Assembly (NCBI GenBank): GCA_009778425.1
Contig: WRJU01000220.1
Coordinates: forward strand, 1 to 12,505
Direction: 5' to 3'
From: Pseudomonadota bacterium
GTDB lineage: Bacteria > Pseudomonadota > Gammaproteobacteria > Burkholderiales > Rhodocyclaceae
DNA: 12,505 bases
The notes under the pieces are model-generated. The model made no database searches. It was not told the origin of the DNA and saw only the letters and a program-made list of their open reading frames with translations. The position numbers and the translations under genes are program-made. The number at the start of each line of letters is the position of its first letter. The first letter of the stretch is position 1. Of the stretch, positions 1 to 8,000 are shown one piece after another.

Positions 1-708
1 CGTAGCGCCTCGGCCCAGCGCATCACGGCGGTGATTCCCTATTACTCCTACGCGCGCTCGGACAAAAAGGACAAACCGAGAATTTCGATTACCGGGCGCT
101 TGATGGCCGACATGCTCGTCGCCGCCGGGGCGAACCGCGTACTGACGATGGATTTGCATGCCGATCAGGTGCATGGTTTCTTCAGTGTGCCGGTCGACCA
201 TCTCACCGCGATTCCGGTCATCGCCGAACATTTCCGTTCGCGCCTCGATCTCTCGAACATGGTCGCGGTCGCGACCGACGCGGGGGGAGCCAAGCGGGTT
301 GGCCGCTTTTCCGAACGGCTTGGTATTCCGATGGCGATCATCGACAAGCGCCGCATTACCGATACAGAGGTCAAACAGGGTCAAGTGGTCGGCGATGTGA
401 GCGGGCGCGACGCAGTTATTTTTGAAGATGAGATTGCCACAGGCGGTACACTGATCTCGACCATCGAGACCCTGCGTGCCGCCGGGGCGCGAAGTGTCCA
501 TGCCGGCGCGGTGCACGGGGTGCTGTGCGGTCCGGCCATCGAGCGCCTGCGTGAAGCGCCCGTCGATTCCGTCGTCGTCACCAACACCGTGCAAGTCGCG
601 CCGGAAAAACGGCTCGACAAACTCACCATCCTGACCGTCGCCCCGCTTTTCGCCGCCGCTATCGAGCGCATTCACAGCGGGGCAAGCGTCGGCGCGCTGT
701 TCGCGTAG
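1..708 (+). CDS. prs: Ribose-phosphate pyrophosphokinase (PRPP synthetase), 5' end missing
   Basis: The enzyme makes 5-phosphoribosyl diphosphate from ribose 5-phosphate and ATP in the cytoplasm, feeding nucleotide, histidine, tryptophan and NAD synthesis. The frame is open from base 1; the GTG at 31 is an internal valine, not a start. The 235 visible residues hold the flexible-loop region SYARSDKKDKPR (fragment residues 16-27), the metal-binding segment DLHADQVHGFF (from residue 51; H53 matches His131 of the E. coli enzyme) and the PRPP-binding loop EDEIATGGT (142-150). By that match about 78 residues are missing, giving a normal total near 314. The loop differs from the canonical DD-x2-DTGGT form: Ala replaces the Asp before TGG. 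With the SDKKDKPRIS motif this places it in a divergent Prs subfamily, which I recall as a second copy beside the usual prs in some proteobacteria. PRPP synthetase identity is secure; the paralogue status is inference. Confidence 0.93.
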   Translation, partial: RSASAQRITAVIPYYSYARSDKKDKPRISITGRLMADMLVAAGANRVLTMDLHADQVHGFFSVPVDHLTAIPVIAEHFRSRLDLSNMVAVATDAGGAKRVGRFSERLGIPMAIIDKRRITDTEVKQGQVVGDVSGRDAVIFEDEIATGGTLISTIETLRAAGARSVHAGAVHGVLCGPAIERLREAPVDSVVVTNTVQVAPEKRLDKLTILTVAPLFAAAIERIHSGASVGALFA

Positions 709-754
709 ATAATAGGATTAAAATTCATATTTTTCTGCTCACTCGGATCGTCCC

Positions 755-2614
755 ATGCCTCAGTATCGTTCCAGCCTCTCCACTTCCGGCCGCAACATGG
801 CGGGTGCGCGTGCATTGTGGCGCGCCACGGGCATGCAGGACGGAGATTTCGGCAAACCCATCATTGCCATTGCCAACAGCTTCACCCAGTTCGTGCCGGG
901 GCATGTGCACCTGAAGGATCTCGGCCAGTTGGTCGCGCGCGAGATCGAATCTGCCGGGGGCGTAGCGCGGGAATTCAATACCATTGCCATCGACGACGGC
1001 ATTGCGATGGGGCATGGCGGCATGCTCTACTCGTTGCCCTCGCGCGACTTGATCGCCGATTCGGTCGAATACATGGCCAATGCCCACACCGCCGACGCGC
1101 TGGTCTGCATCTCGAACTGCGACAAAATCACGCCGGGCATGCTGATGGCAGCCTTGAGGCTGAACATCCCGGCGATTTTCGTCTCCGGTGGTCCGATGGA
1201 AGCGGGCAAGCTCAAGTGGGAAACGAAGACCATGTCGCTCGATCTCATCGACGCGATGATCAAGGCGGCTGACAAAAACTGCTCGGACGATGAAATCAGC
1301 GCGGTCGAGCGCTCCGCCTGCCCGACCTGCGGCTCGTGTTCGGGCATGTTTACCGCCAACTCGATGAATTGCCTCACCGAAGCCTTGGGTTTGTCCCTGC
1401 CGGGAAACGGTACGCTGGTAGCAACCCACGCCGACCGCGCAGGGCTGTTCCGCGAAGCCGGGCGGCGCATCGTCGAAATGGCGAAACGCTATTACGAGCA
1501 GGATGACGACACCGTGCTGCCGCGCTCGATTGCCTGCTTTGAAGCGTTCGAGAACGCGATGAGCCTCGATGTGGCAATGGGCGGCTCGACCAACACCGTC
1601 CTGCACCTGCTGGCCGCCGCGCGCGAAGCCGGGGTGAATTTCACCATGAAGGACATTGACCGCCTGTCGCGCCGCGTACCCTGTCTGTGCAAGGTCGCCC
1701 CGGCGGTGAGCGACGTTCATATCGAGGACGTTCACCGCGCCGGGGGCGTGATGGGCATCCTCGGGGAACTCGACCGGGCCGGGCTGCTTCACCGCGACAG
1801 CCCCACCGTGCAGGGCGGCACGATGAACGATGCGCTCGCGCGTTGGGACGTGATGCGCGCGCCCGATACCGCCGTGTCCTCTCTCTATCGCGCCGCGCCT
1901 GGCGGTATGCCAAGCCTGAAAGCCTTCAGCCAGGAAAAACGCTGGCCGGAACTCGACCTTGACCGCGCCCAGGGAGTGATTCGCGACCGCGCCCACGCCT
2001 TCAGCCAGGACGGCGGGCTGGCGGTGCTTTTCGGCAACATCGCCGAAAAGGGCTGCATCGTCAAAACGGCCGGGGTCGATGAATCCATCTGGAAATTTTC
2101 CGGCAAGGCAAAGGTTTTCGAGAGCCAGGAAGACGCTGTGGATGGCATTCTCGGCGACGCGGTACAGGCGGGCGACGTGGTCGTGATCCGTTACGAAGGG
2201 CCGAAAGGCGGCCCTGGCATGCAGGAAATGCTCTACCCGACGAGCTATCTCAAATCGCGCGGCCTCGGCAAACAATGCGCGCTTCTCACCGACGGGCGTT
2301 TCTCCGGCGGCACATCGGGACTATCCATCGGCCACGCCTCGCCGGAAGCCGCTTGCGGCGGCGCGATTGCGCTGATCGAAAACGGCGACGTCATCGAAAT
2401 CGACATTCCCGGACGCAGTATCCATCTGGCGATTCCCGATGAAGAGCTTGCCCGCCGCAAGGCGGCGATGCAGGCGCGGGGCAGCATGGCATGGAAACCT
2501 GCCGGACGCGAACGCACGGTCTCGGCGGCGCTCCAGGCTTACGCGGCGCTCACCACCTCGGCAGATACCGGCGCGGTGCGCGATGTCACCCAGGCGCAAA
2601 GTCAAGGAAGCTGA
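755..2614 (+). CDS. ilvD: Dihydroxy-acid dehydratase
   Basis: IlvD dehydrates 2,3-dihydroxy-isovalerate and 2,3-dihydroxy-3-methylvalerate to the keto acids that become valine, leucine, isoleucine and pantothenate. The 619-residue product is colinear with E. coli IlvD (616). The start MPQYRS matches the family start, and the C-terminus retains TSADTGAVRD. Cluster-ligand cysteines are seen at C122 (SNCDKITPGM), C192 and C195 (ACPTCGSC). The N-terminal segment reads NSFTQFVPGH and lacks the extra cysteine of the [2Fe-2S] plant and mycobacterial type, so an oxygen-sensitive [4Fe-4S] enzyme of the E. coli type is expected. DGRFSGGTSG near residue 510 is the conserved C-terminal active-site motif. 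No strong Shine-Dalgarno precedes the ATG, and the 46-base gap after prs shows no terminator. A coiled-coil gene starts 3 bases after the stop. No other ilv gene is in the window. Confidence 0.98.
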   Translation: MPQYRSSLSTSGRNMAGARALWRATGMQDGDFGKPIIAIANSFTQFVPGHVHLKDLGQLVAREIESAGGVAREFNTIAIDDGIAMGHGGMLYSLPSRDLIADSVEYMANAHTADALVCISNCDKITPGMLMAALRLNIPAIFVSGGPMEAGKLKWETKTMSLDLIDAMIKAADKNCSDDEISAVERSACPTCGSCSGMFTANSMNCLTEALGLSLPGNGTLVATHADRAGLFREAGRRIVEMAKRYYEQDDDTVLPRSIACFEAFENAMSLDVAMGGSTNTVLHLLAAAREAGVNFTMKDIDRLSRRVPCLCKVAPAVSDVHIEDVHRAGGVMGILGELDRAGLLHRDSPTVQGGTMNDALARWDVMRAPDTAVSSLYRAAPGGMPSLKAFSQEKRWPELDLDRAQGVIRDRAHAFSQDGGLAVLFGNIAEKGCIVKTAGVDESIWKFSGKAKVFESQEDAVDGILGDAVQAGDVVVIRYEGPKGGPGMQEMLYPTSYLKSRGLGKQCALLTDGRFSGGTSGLSIGHASPEAACGGAIALIENGDVIEIDIPGRSIHLAIPDEELARRKAAMQARGSMAWKPAGRERTVSAALQAYAALTTSADTGAVRDVTQAQSQGS

Positions 2615-2617
2615 AAA

Positions 2618-2815
2618 TTGGAAATGGACGCCGAACTCAACCGCCTCGAAGCGCAGCTTGAACAATTCATCAGCATGTATGCGGCGCTCCGCGACGAAAA
2701 CCGCGAACTGCGTACGCAGCAATCCCGGCTGGAAGCTGAAAATCGTCGGCTCGCGAGCAAGGTCGGCCTTGCCACCGAAAAGCTCGAAGCCGTGCTCGCC
2801 AGGCTGCCGCAATAA
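2618..2815 (+). CDS. Small ZapB-like coiled-coil protein (TIGR02449-type)
   Basis: This 65-residue protein is almost wholly a charged coiled coil. Leucines and other hydrophobics recur in heptads across residues 5-60, as in NRLEAQLEQF, LRDENRELR and LEAENRRL. There is no signal peptide, membrane segment or enzyme motif. Size and layout resemble the cell-division protein ZapB, and a short protein of this kind directly before zapA and 6S RNA is a known arrangement, annotated as TIGR02449. A role with ZapA at the Z ring is inferred from that context. The start is a TTG at 2618, with AAGGAAG ending 7 bases upstream (2604-2610). The alternative ATG at 2624 would lose two residues and sit 13 bases from that site. 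The start lies 3 bases after the ilvD stop, so translation is probably coupled to ilvD, an unusual partner for a division gene. Confidence 0.8.
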   Translation: MEMDAELNRLEAQLEQFISMYAALRDENRELRTQQSRLEAENRRLASKVGLATEKLEAVLARLPQ

Positions 2816-2825
2816 GGAGAGGGCA

Positions 2826-3131
2826 ATGAAAGAGTCCGAGACGCTCGACATCAAGCTCCTTGGCAAGGAATACCAGGTCGCATGTGTTTCGCGCGAGCGT
2901 GAGAGCCTGCTCGAAGCGGTGGCCTATCTTGGAAAACGGCTCGACGAGACGGCCAAAAAATCGAGCGCCGGCAATGAGACCGTAGCAATGATGACTGCAC
3001 TCAATATTGCGCACGAATTTCTGCAACTTCTACACGGTCGCGGGTTTGACTTGCCGACCTTGAAGCGTAGAATCGGTCATATGCAGACGCGCATCGAAGG
3101 TGTGCTGGCCCAACAGGAAAAGCTCTTCTGA
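2826..3131 (+). CDS. zapA: Cell division protein ZapA
   Basis: ZapA binds FtsZ and bundles protofilaments to stabilise the Z ring at midcell. The 101-residue product has the family's two parts. The N-terminal globular domain (about 1-45) includes DIKLLGKEYQVAC, followed by the ERESLLEAVAYL helix. A C-terminal helix (about 55-100) forms the dimer/tetramer coiled coil and includes MTALNIAHEFLQL. Length matches typical ZapA (about 100-110). The ATG at 2826 is preceded by a strong Shine-Dalgarno, AAGGAGA at 2814-2820, 5 bases away and overlapping the stop of the coiled-coil gene, so the two are co-transcribed. The frame stays open well upstream, giving a longer ORF from 2439, but that part is the shadow of ilvD. 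The 3' end of the gene contains a promoter-like sequence facing the 6S RNA. Confidence 0.92.
   Translation: MKESETLDIKLLGKEYQVACVSRERESLLEAVAYLGKRLDETAKKSSAGNETVAMMTALNIAHEFLQLLHGRGFDLPTLKRRIGHMQTRIEGVLAQQEKLF
3046..3073 (+). promoter_or_regulatory. Sigma70-like promoter inside the 3' end of zapA
   Basis: TTGACT (3046-3051) and TAGAAT (3068-3073) each match the sigma70 consensus at five of six positions, with a 16-base spacer. A transcript would start near 3080, about 65-70 bases before the predicted 5' end of the 6S RNA. In E. coli ssrS is transcribed from both a near and a far upstream promoter and the longer precursor is trimmed, so a promoter in this place is sensible. This is a sequence match only, and chance matches occur. 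Confidence 0.45.
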
Positions 3132-3146
3132 CTTGCGCAAGGGAAC

Positions 3147-3326
3147 AATCCCCTGCGGTGTTTGTGGGAGCCGTGAATTCCTTGAACCAATATTAAGAGA
3201 ACGGTTGCTGACTATAAAAAACGCTGGTGTGCGCGCCCCATGCGGGTGAGCCTGAAGCGGAAGGAAGGTGACCCCCTGGACCTTAGGTTCAGGATAAACC
3301 GGCTGATACGGCACCTGCGGGGGGCC
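3147..3326 (+). ncRNA. ssrS: 6S RNA
   Basis: 6S RNA mimics an open promoter and sequesters sigma70-RNA polymerase in stationary phase. The 5' side, CCTTGAACCAATATT (3180-3194), aligns with CCCTGAGCCGATATT of E. coli 6S. On the 3' side, CCTGGACC (3275-3282) and GGTTCAGG (3286-3293) form the same hairpin as E. coli CCTTGAACC/GGTTCAAGG. The ends close: CCCC (3150-3153) pairs with GGGG (3319-3322) and GGTGTT (3157-3162) with GGCACC (3310-3315), around a 3x3 internal loop, like the E. coli terminal stem. The ends given come from aligning both termini to the 183-nt E. coli RNA, so they are good to a few bases. The place after zapA is the conserved ssrS locus; the usual neighbour ygfA (5-formyltetrahydrofolate cyclo-ligase) is absent, and a TSUP transporter follows instead. 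Confidence 0.88.
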
Positions 3327-3331
3327 AAAAA

Positions 3332-3364
3332 GAAGCGCGGCGTTGACCGCGCTTCGCTTGTTTA
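3332..3364 (+). terminator. Intrinsic terminator after 6S RNA
   Basis: GAAGCGCGG (3332-3340) and CCGCGCTTC (3347-3355) form a perfect 9-bp stem around the loop CGTTGA, followed by GCTTGTTTA. The tail is only moderately T-rich, so efficiency is uncertain. It lies 6 bases after the predicted mature 3' end and would end both the zapA transcript and the 6S precursor. Confidence 0.65.
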
Positions 3365-3402
3365 GCGTGTACGTTTTTGCGCCGAAGGCGCGTTGATTTA
3401 AT

Positions 3403-3422
3403 GCCTCCCTCTTGAGGGAGGC
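3403..3422 (+). repeat. Perfect 9-bp inverted repeat upstream of the TSUP gene
   Basis: GCCTCCCTC (3403-3411) is followed after TT by GAGGGAGGC (3414-3422), in practice an 8-bp stem with a CTTG tetraloop. No T-run follows, so it is a poor terminator unless it acts on the other strand or through a protein. It ends 30 bases before the TSUP start codon, so it could lie in that gene's leader. Nearby, GCGCC/GGCGC (3379-3391) makes a second short hairpin. Function is unknown. Confidence 0.5.
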
Positions 3423-3452
3423 TCTAGTTCAGGTGTTTTGCGCCAGCAAACA

Positions 3453-4259
3453 ATGACATTCGACCTTTGGTGGCTTACCTATCCCCTGCTCGGCCTCGTG
3501 GTGGGCTTTCTCGCCGGACTGCTCGGGATAGGCGGCGGCGGCATCATGGTTCCGATGCTGGCTACCCTTTTTCTCGCCCAGGGATTCCCGCGCGAACAAG
3601 TAGTTCACATGGCGCTCGGTACCTCGATGGCGACCATCATGCTCACCTCGGCCTCCAGCTTGCGCGCGCATCACGCGCGTGGCGCGGTGAACTGGGAAAT
3701 CGTGCGGCGGATTACGCCGGGCATCCTCGCGGGCACTTTTTTCGGCACATTCATCGCCTCGCGCCTCAATACCGTGCCGCTGGCGGTGTTCTTTGCCTGT
3801 TTCATGAGTTTCGTCGCCAGCCAGATGTGGTGCGACATCAAACCGAAGCCCTCGCGCGAATTGCCGGGTCAAGTCGGCATGGGCGTCGTCGGGCTGTTTA
3901 TCGGCCTCATCTCGGCGCTGGTGGCCATCGGCGGCGGCTCGCTGTCCGTGCCCTTCATGGTCTGGTGCAACGTCGAGGCGCGGCGCGCCATCGGCACTTC
4001 GGCGGCCATCGGTTTTCCCATCGCGCTGGCGGGCACAGCCGGTTATCTCATCAACGGTTGGGCGGACGCGGGCATGCCGCCTCATACCCTGGGCTACATC
4101 CATTTGCCCGCCCTGGTGCTGGTCGGCGGAGTCAGTGTACTCATGGCCCCTCTCGGCGCGGTCTGCGCCCACCGCATGCCAGTGGCGACGCTGAGAAAAA
4201 TCTTCGCAGGGATACTGATCCTGCTCGCGCTCAAGATGCTGCACGGTGTGTTTGCCTGA
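3453..4259 (+). CDS. TSUP-family (TauE/SafE, YfcA-like) membrane transporter
   Basis: This is a 268-residue, highly hydrophobic inner-membrane protein with about eight predicted membrane segments. It carries the family's internal duplication: GIGGGGIMVP (residues 25-34) in the first half and AIGGGSLSVP (158-167) in the second. A second conserved region, ALGTSMATIM, is echoed by AIGTSAAIGF. TSUP proteins export or import small anions such as sulfite, sulfoacetate or other organosulfur compounds; the substrate cannot be read from the sequence. The ATG at 3453 gives the usual TSUP N-terminus. A TTG at 3438 would add five residues. Neither has a clear Shine-Dalgarno, although the GGGAGG of the upstream hairpin lies 15 bases before the TTG. 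The gene follows the 6S terminator and precedes gloC by 67 bases. Confidence 0.9.
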   Translation: MTFDLWWLTYPLLGLVVGFLAGLLGIGGGGIMVPMLATLFLAQGFPREQVVHMALGTSMATIMLTSASSLRAHHARGAVNWEIVRRITPGILAGTFFGTFIASRLNTVPLAVFFACFMSFVASQMWCDIKPKPSRELPGQVGMGVVGLFIGLISALVAIGGGSLSVPFMVWCNVEARRAIGTSAAIGFPIALAGTAGYLINGWADAGMPPHTLGYIHLPALVLVGGVSVLMAPLGAVCAHRMPVATLRKIFAGILILLALKMLHGVFA

Positions 4260-4326
4260 ACGCGGCACTGGAGGGCGTTATCATTGATATTTTCCCGCTT
4301 TCTTCTTACCGTTCGAGCACTGCATC

Positions 4327-4977
4327 ATGATCGACTTCTGCATTCTTCCCGTTACTCCGTTCCAGCAAAACTGCACCCTGTTGTGGTGCGAAAAAACCCA
4401 TAAAGCTGCGGTGATCGACCCCGGCGGCGATGTCGACCACATCCTCGCAGCCATCGAAAAGCTCGGAATCACGGTTGAACGCATCCTGCTCACTCACGGG
4501 CACATCGACCACGTCGGCGGCGCGGTGGCGTTGGCCGAAGCGGTTTCAGTACCCATCGAAGGACCGCACAGGGAAGATGCCTTCCTGATCGAAGGCGATT
4601 ATTTATCCCAACAGTGCAGCATGTTCGGCCTACCGCCAGTTACGGGTTTCACCCCGTCGCGCTGGTTCGATGACGGCGATGAAGTGCGCATCGGTGACGA
4701 GACCCTGCAAGTCCTCCACACGCCGGGGCACACGCCGGGGCATGTCGTGTACTTCCATGCCAAGTCCAAATTGGCACAGGTGGGTGATGTGCTTTTCGCG
4801 GGCTCGATCGGGCGTACCGATTTTCCGCGCAGCAACCATTCCATCCTGATCCGCTCCATCCGTGAACATCTGTTTCCACTCGGCGACGACGTGAACTTCA
4901 TCCCTGGGCACGGGCCGATGTCGTGTTTCGGCGACGAACGCGCGCGCAACCCTTACGTCGGCGACGGCCTGGTTTGA
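4327..4977 (+). CDS. gloC: Metallo-beta-lactamase-fold hydrolase, type II glyoxalase GloC/YcbL-like
   Basis: This 216-residue single-domain protein aligns along its length with E. coli YcbL (GloC), which hydrolyses S-lactoylglutathione to lactate and glutathione in methylglyoxal detoxification. Metal ligands are visible: H57, H59, D61 and H62 in THGHIDH, H135 in HTPGHTPGH, D154 in GDVLF and H195 in PGHGP. YcbL hallmarks also present are PVTPFQQNC near the N-terminus, a MFGLPPV segment and DFPRSNH. It lacks the C-terminal helical substrate domain of classical GloB, as YcbL does. No signal peptide is seen, so it is cytoplasmic. The ATG at 4327 matches the YcbL start; the upstream Shine-Dalgarno is weak. 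The metH start follows 27 bases after the stop. Other thioesters could be substrates. Confidence 0.88.
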   Translation: MIDFCILPVTPFQQNCTLLWCEKTHKAAVIDPGGDVDHILAAIEKLGITVERILLTHGHIDHVGGAVALAEAVSVPIEGPHREDAFLIEGDYLSQQCSMFGLPPVTGFTPSRWFDDGDEVRIGDETLQVLHTPGHTPGHVVYFHAKSKLAQVGDVLFAGSIGRTDFPRSNHSILIRSIREHLFPLGDDVNFIPGHGPMSCFGDERARNPYVGDGLV

Positions 4978-5004
4978 TTTGACCGGGCAAAAACAATCAA
5001 GGAC

Positions 5005-8000
5005 ATGATGCAAGCCGATCGAACGAAGGAACTCCGCCAACAGCTCGCGCACCGCATTCTGGTGCTGGATGGGGCGATGGGCACGATGATCCAGCAACGC
5101 GGACTGACGGAAGCCGATTACCGGGGCGAACGCTTCAAGGATCATCCGAAAGACATCAAGGGCAATAATGATGTGCTCACGCTCACACGACCCGATGTGA
5201 TTGGCGACATTCACCGCGCGTATCTGAAGGCTGGCGCGGACATCATCGAAACGTGTTCCTTCAATGCCACGCAAGTTTCACAGGCGGATTACGGTCTTTC
5301 GGGCATTGCGTATGAATTGAACATGGCAAGCGCCCGCTTGGCGCGCGAGCTGTGCGACGAATTCACCGCGCGCGCACCGGATAAACCCCGCTTTTGCGCG
5401 GGCGTATTGGGGCCGACTTCGCGCACCTTGTCGATTTCGCCGGATGTGAATGACCCCGGTTTCCGCAATATCGAATTCGACGCGCTCGCCGACGATTATT
5501 TCAATGCGGCGCGCGGCCTGGTGGACGGCGGAGCCGATTTGCTGCTTGTTGAGACGGTGTTCGATACCCTGAACGCAAAGGCGGCGGTTTTCGCCATCGA
5601 ACGCCTGTTTGAAGAACGCGGCCAGCGACTGCCGGTGATGGTCTCCGGCACGATCACGGATGCGTCCGGGCGCACGCTCTCAGGACAGACGGCGGCGGCT
5701 TTCTGGCATTCGCTCGCGCATGTGAAACCGCTCTCCTTCGGTTTGAATTGCGCCCTTGGCGCGAAGGAACTCCGGCCTTATGTGGCGGAACTCGCTGCAC
5801 GTTGCGGGTGCTTCGTCTCGGCTCATCCGAACGCGGGGCTGCCGAACCCGCTCGCGCCGAGCGGTTACGATGAAACCCCGGAAGAACTCGCCGCCGAGAT
5901 TGGCGACTGGGCGCGGGCAGGGCTGGTGAATATCGTCGGCGGCTGCTGCGGAACCACGCCGGAACACATTGCGGCGATTGCCCGCGCGGTGGAGGGCGTC
6001 AGGCCGCGCCGCGCCCCGGAGGCCGCGCCCCGGTTGCGGCTCTCTGGGCTGGAAGCGTTCGAGGTCGGTAAAGAGAGCCTTTTCGTGAACGTGGGCGAAC
6101 GCACGAACGTGACCGGCTCGCGCGCCTTCGCCCGCATGATCGGAGAGGGGCGCTACGAGGACGCGCTCTCCGTGGCGCGGCAACAAGTGGAAAACGGCGC
6201 GCAGGTCGTCGATGTGAATATGGACGAGGCGATGCTCGATTCGGAAGCGGCCATGACGCGGTTTCTGAAACTCGTCGCAACCGAGCCGGACATCGCCAGA
6301 GTGCCGATCATGATCGACTCCTCGCGCTGGGAAGTCATCGAGGCCGGATTGCGCTGTATCCAGGGCAAGGGCATCGTCAATTCCATTTCGCTCAAGGCGG
6401 GAGACGCGGAATTTCTGCGGCAGGCGCGGCTCGCGCGCCGCTACGGCGCGGCAATCGTCGTCATGGCTTTCGATGAGACGGGACAGGCCGATACGCTGGC
6501 GCGCAAAAAATCGATTTGCCAGCGCGCTTACGATTTGCTGGTCAAACCGCTAAATGAGGGCGGCGCGGACTTTCCGCCGGAAGACATTATTTTCGACCCC
6601 AATATTTTTGCCATCGGAACCGGCATCGAAGCGCATGACAACTACGCCGTCGACTTCTTCGATGCGGTGCGCTGGATTGCGGAAAACCTGCCGCACACGC
6701 ATACCTCTGGCGGGGTGTCGAATGTGAGTTTCAGCTTCCGGGGGAACGACGCGGTACGCGAGGCCATCAACACGGTTTTTCTCACCCACGCAATCCGCGC
6801 CGGATTGACGATGGGCATCGTCAACGCCGGGATGCTCGGCGTCTTTGATGCGCTCGATGCCGAGTTGCGCGAAAAAGTGGAAGACGTGGTGCTGAACCGC
6901 CATCCCGGCGCGGCTGAGGCGCTGATCGAGTTTGCCCGAACGATGAAAGAGGAAGGCAGGGCGCAGGGCGCAGGGTCAGGCGAACAGAACCTCGCCTGGC
7001 GCGACGCACCGGCGGAGGAAAGGCTTAAACACGCGCTGGTCAAGGGCATTGCCGATTTCGTCGCCGCCGACACCGAAGAACTCCGCGCCCGGCTGGAGGC
7101 AGAAGGCAAACCGCCGCTCGCGGTCATCGAAGGCCCGCTCATGGCGGGCATGGAGGCCGTGGGCGAGTTGTTCGGCGCAGGCAAGATGTTTCTGCCGCAA
7201 GTCGTCAAATCCGCGCGGGTCATGAAGCAGGCCGTGGCGCATCTCGTGCCTTTCATCGAAGCGGAAAAGGCGCGGGGCGGCGGGGCGAGCAAAGGCCGCA
7301 TCGTGCTTGCCACGGTGAAAGGCGACGTGCACGACATTGGCAAAAACATCGTGTCCGTGGTGCTTGCCTGCAACGGTTTCGAGGTTGTCGACCTCGGCGT
7401 GATGGTTCCCGCCGATAAAATCCTGGTCGCCGCGCGTGAGCATGGCGTTGTCGCGGTCGGCCTATCTGGCCTCATCACGCCCTCGCTTGAAGAAATGTGC
7501 GCCGTTGCCGCCGAAATGCAGCGCCAGGGTTTTTCAGTGCCGCTCTTGATCGGCGGCGCGACCACCAGCCTCGCGCATACGGCAATCAAAATTGCGCCCC
7601 ACTACACGCAGCCCGTCGTCTATGTGCCCGACGCTTCCCGCGCCGTCGGCGTCGTCAGCGCATTGCTGTCGAGTACCAACGCCCATGAATTTCGGGCACG
7701 GCTTGCCGCCGATTACGCCCGTGTGCGCGACAACCACGCCAAGCGGCAAACGCGCCCCCGCGTATCGCTGGCAGCCGCGCGCGCCAATGCCTTGCGCTTG
7801 CCGTGGAATGCGAAGCAAGCCGCTTGCGATTGCCACGCCCCCGCGCTCTACACGCCCCCGCGTCCGCGCGTTTCGGGAAAAGTCATCGCGCTCGATGTCG
7901 ATCTTGCCGAACTGCGCAATTACATCGACTGGGCTCCCTTTTTCCGGACATGGGATTTGTCCGGGCGCTTCCCTCAAATCCTCGAAGATGAGACTGTCGG

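Noticed and set aside
725..2275. 516-codon open frame on the minus strand opposite ilvD
   Set aside because: It is exactly antisense to a well-conserved IlvD and its product is rich in His, Arg and Ala without recognisable domains, the usual shadow of a GC-rich gene.
2439..3131. 230-codon plus-strand frame ending in ZapA
   Set aside because: The last 101 codons are zapA with its own strong ribosome binding site at 2814-2820; the upstream part overlaps ilvD and the coiled-coil gene in another frame and has no homology I recognise.
3429..4268. 279-codon minus-strand open frame opposite the TSUP gene
   Set aside because: Low-complexity His/Arg/Asp/Gly-rich product mirroring hydrophobic codons of the transporter; no domain and no ribosome binding site seen.
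4978..5004. Possible cobalamin or SAM riboswitch before metH
   Set aside because: The gap to gloC is only 27 bases, far too short for either riboswitch.
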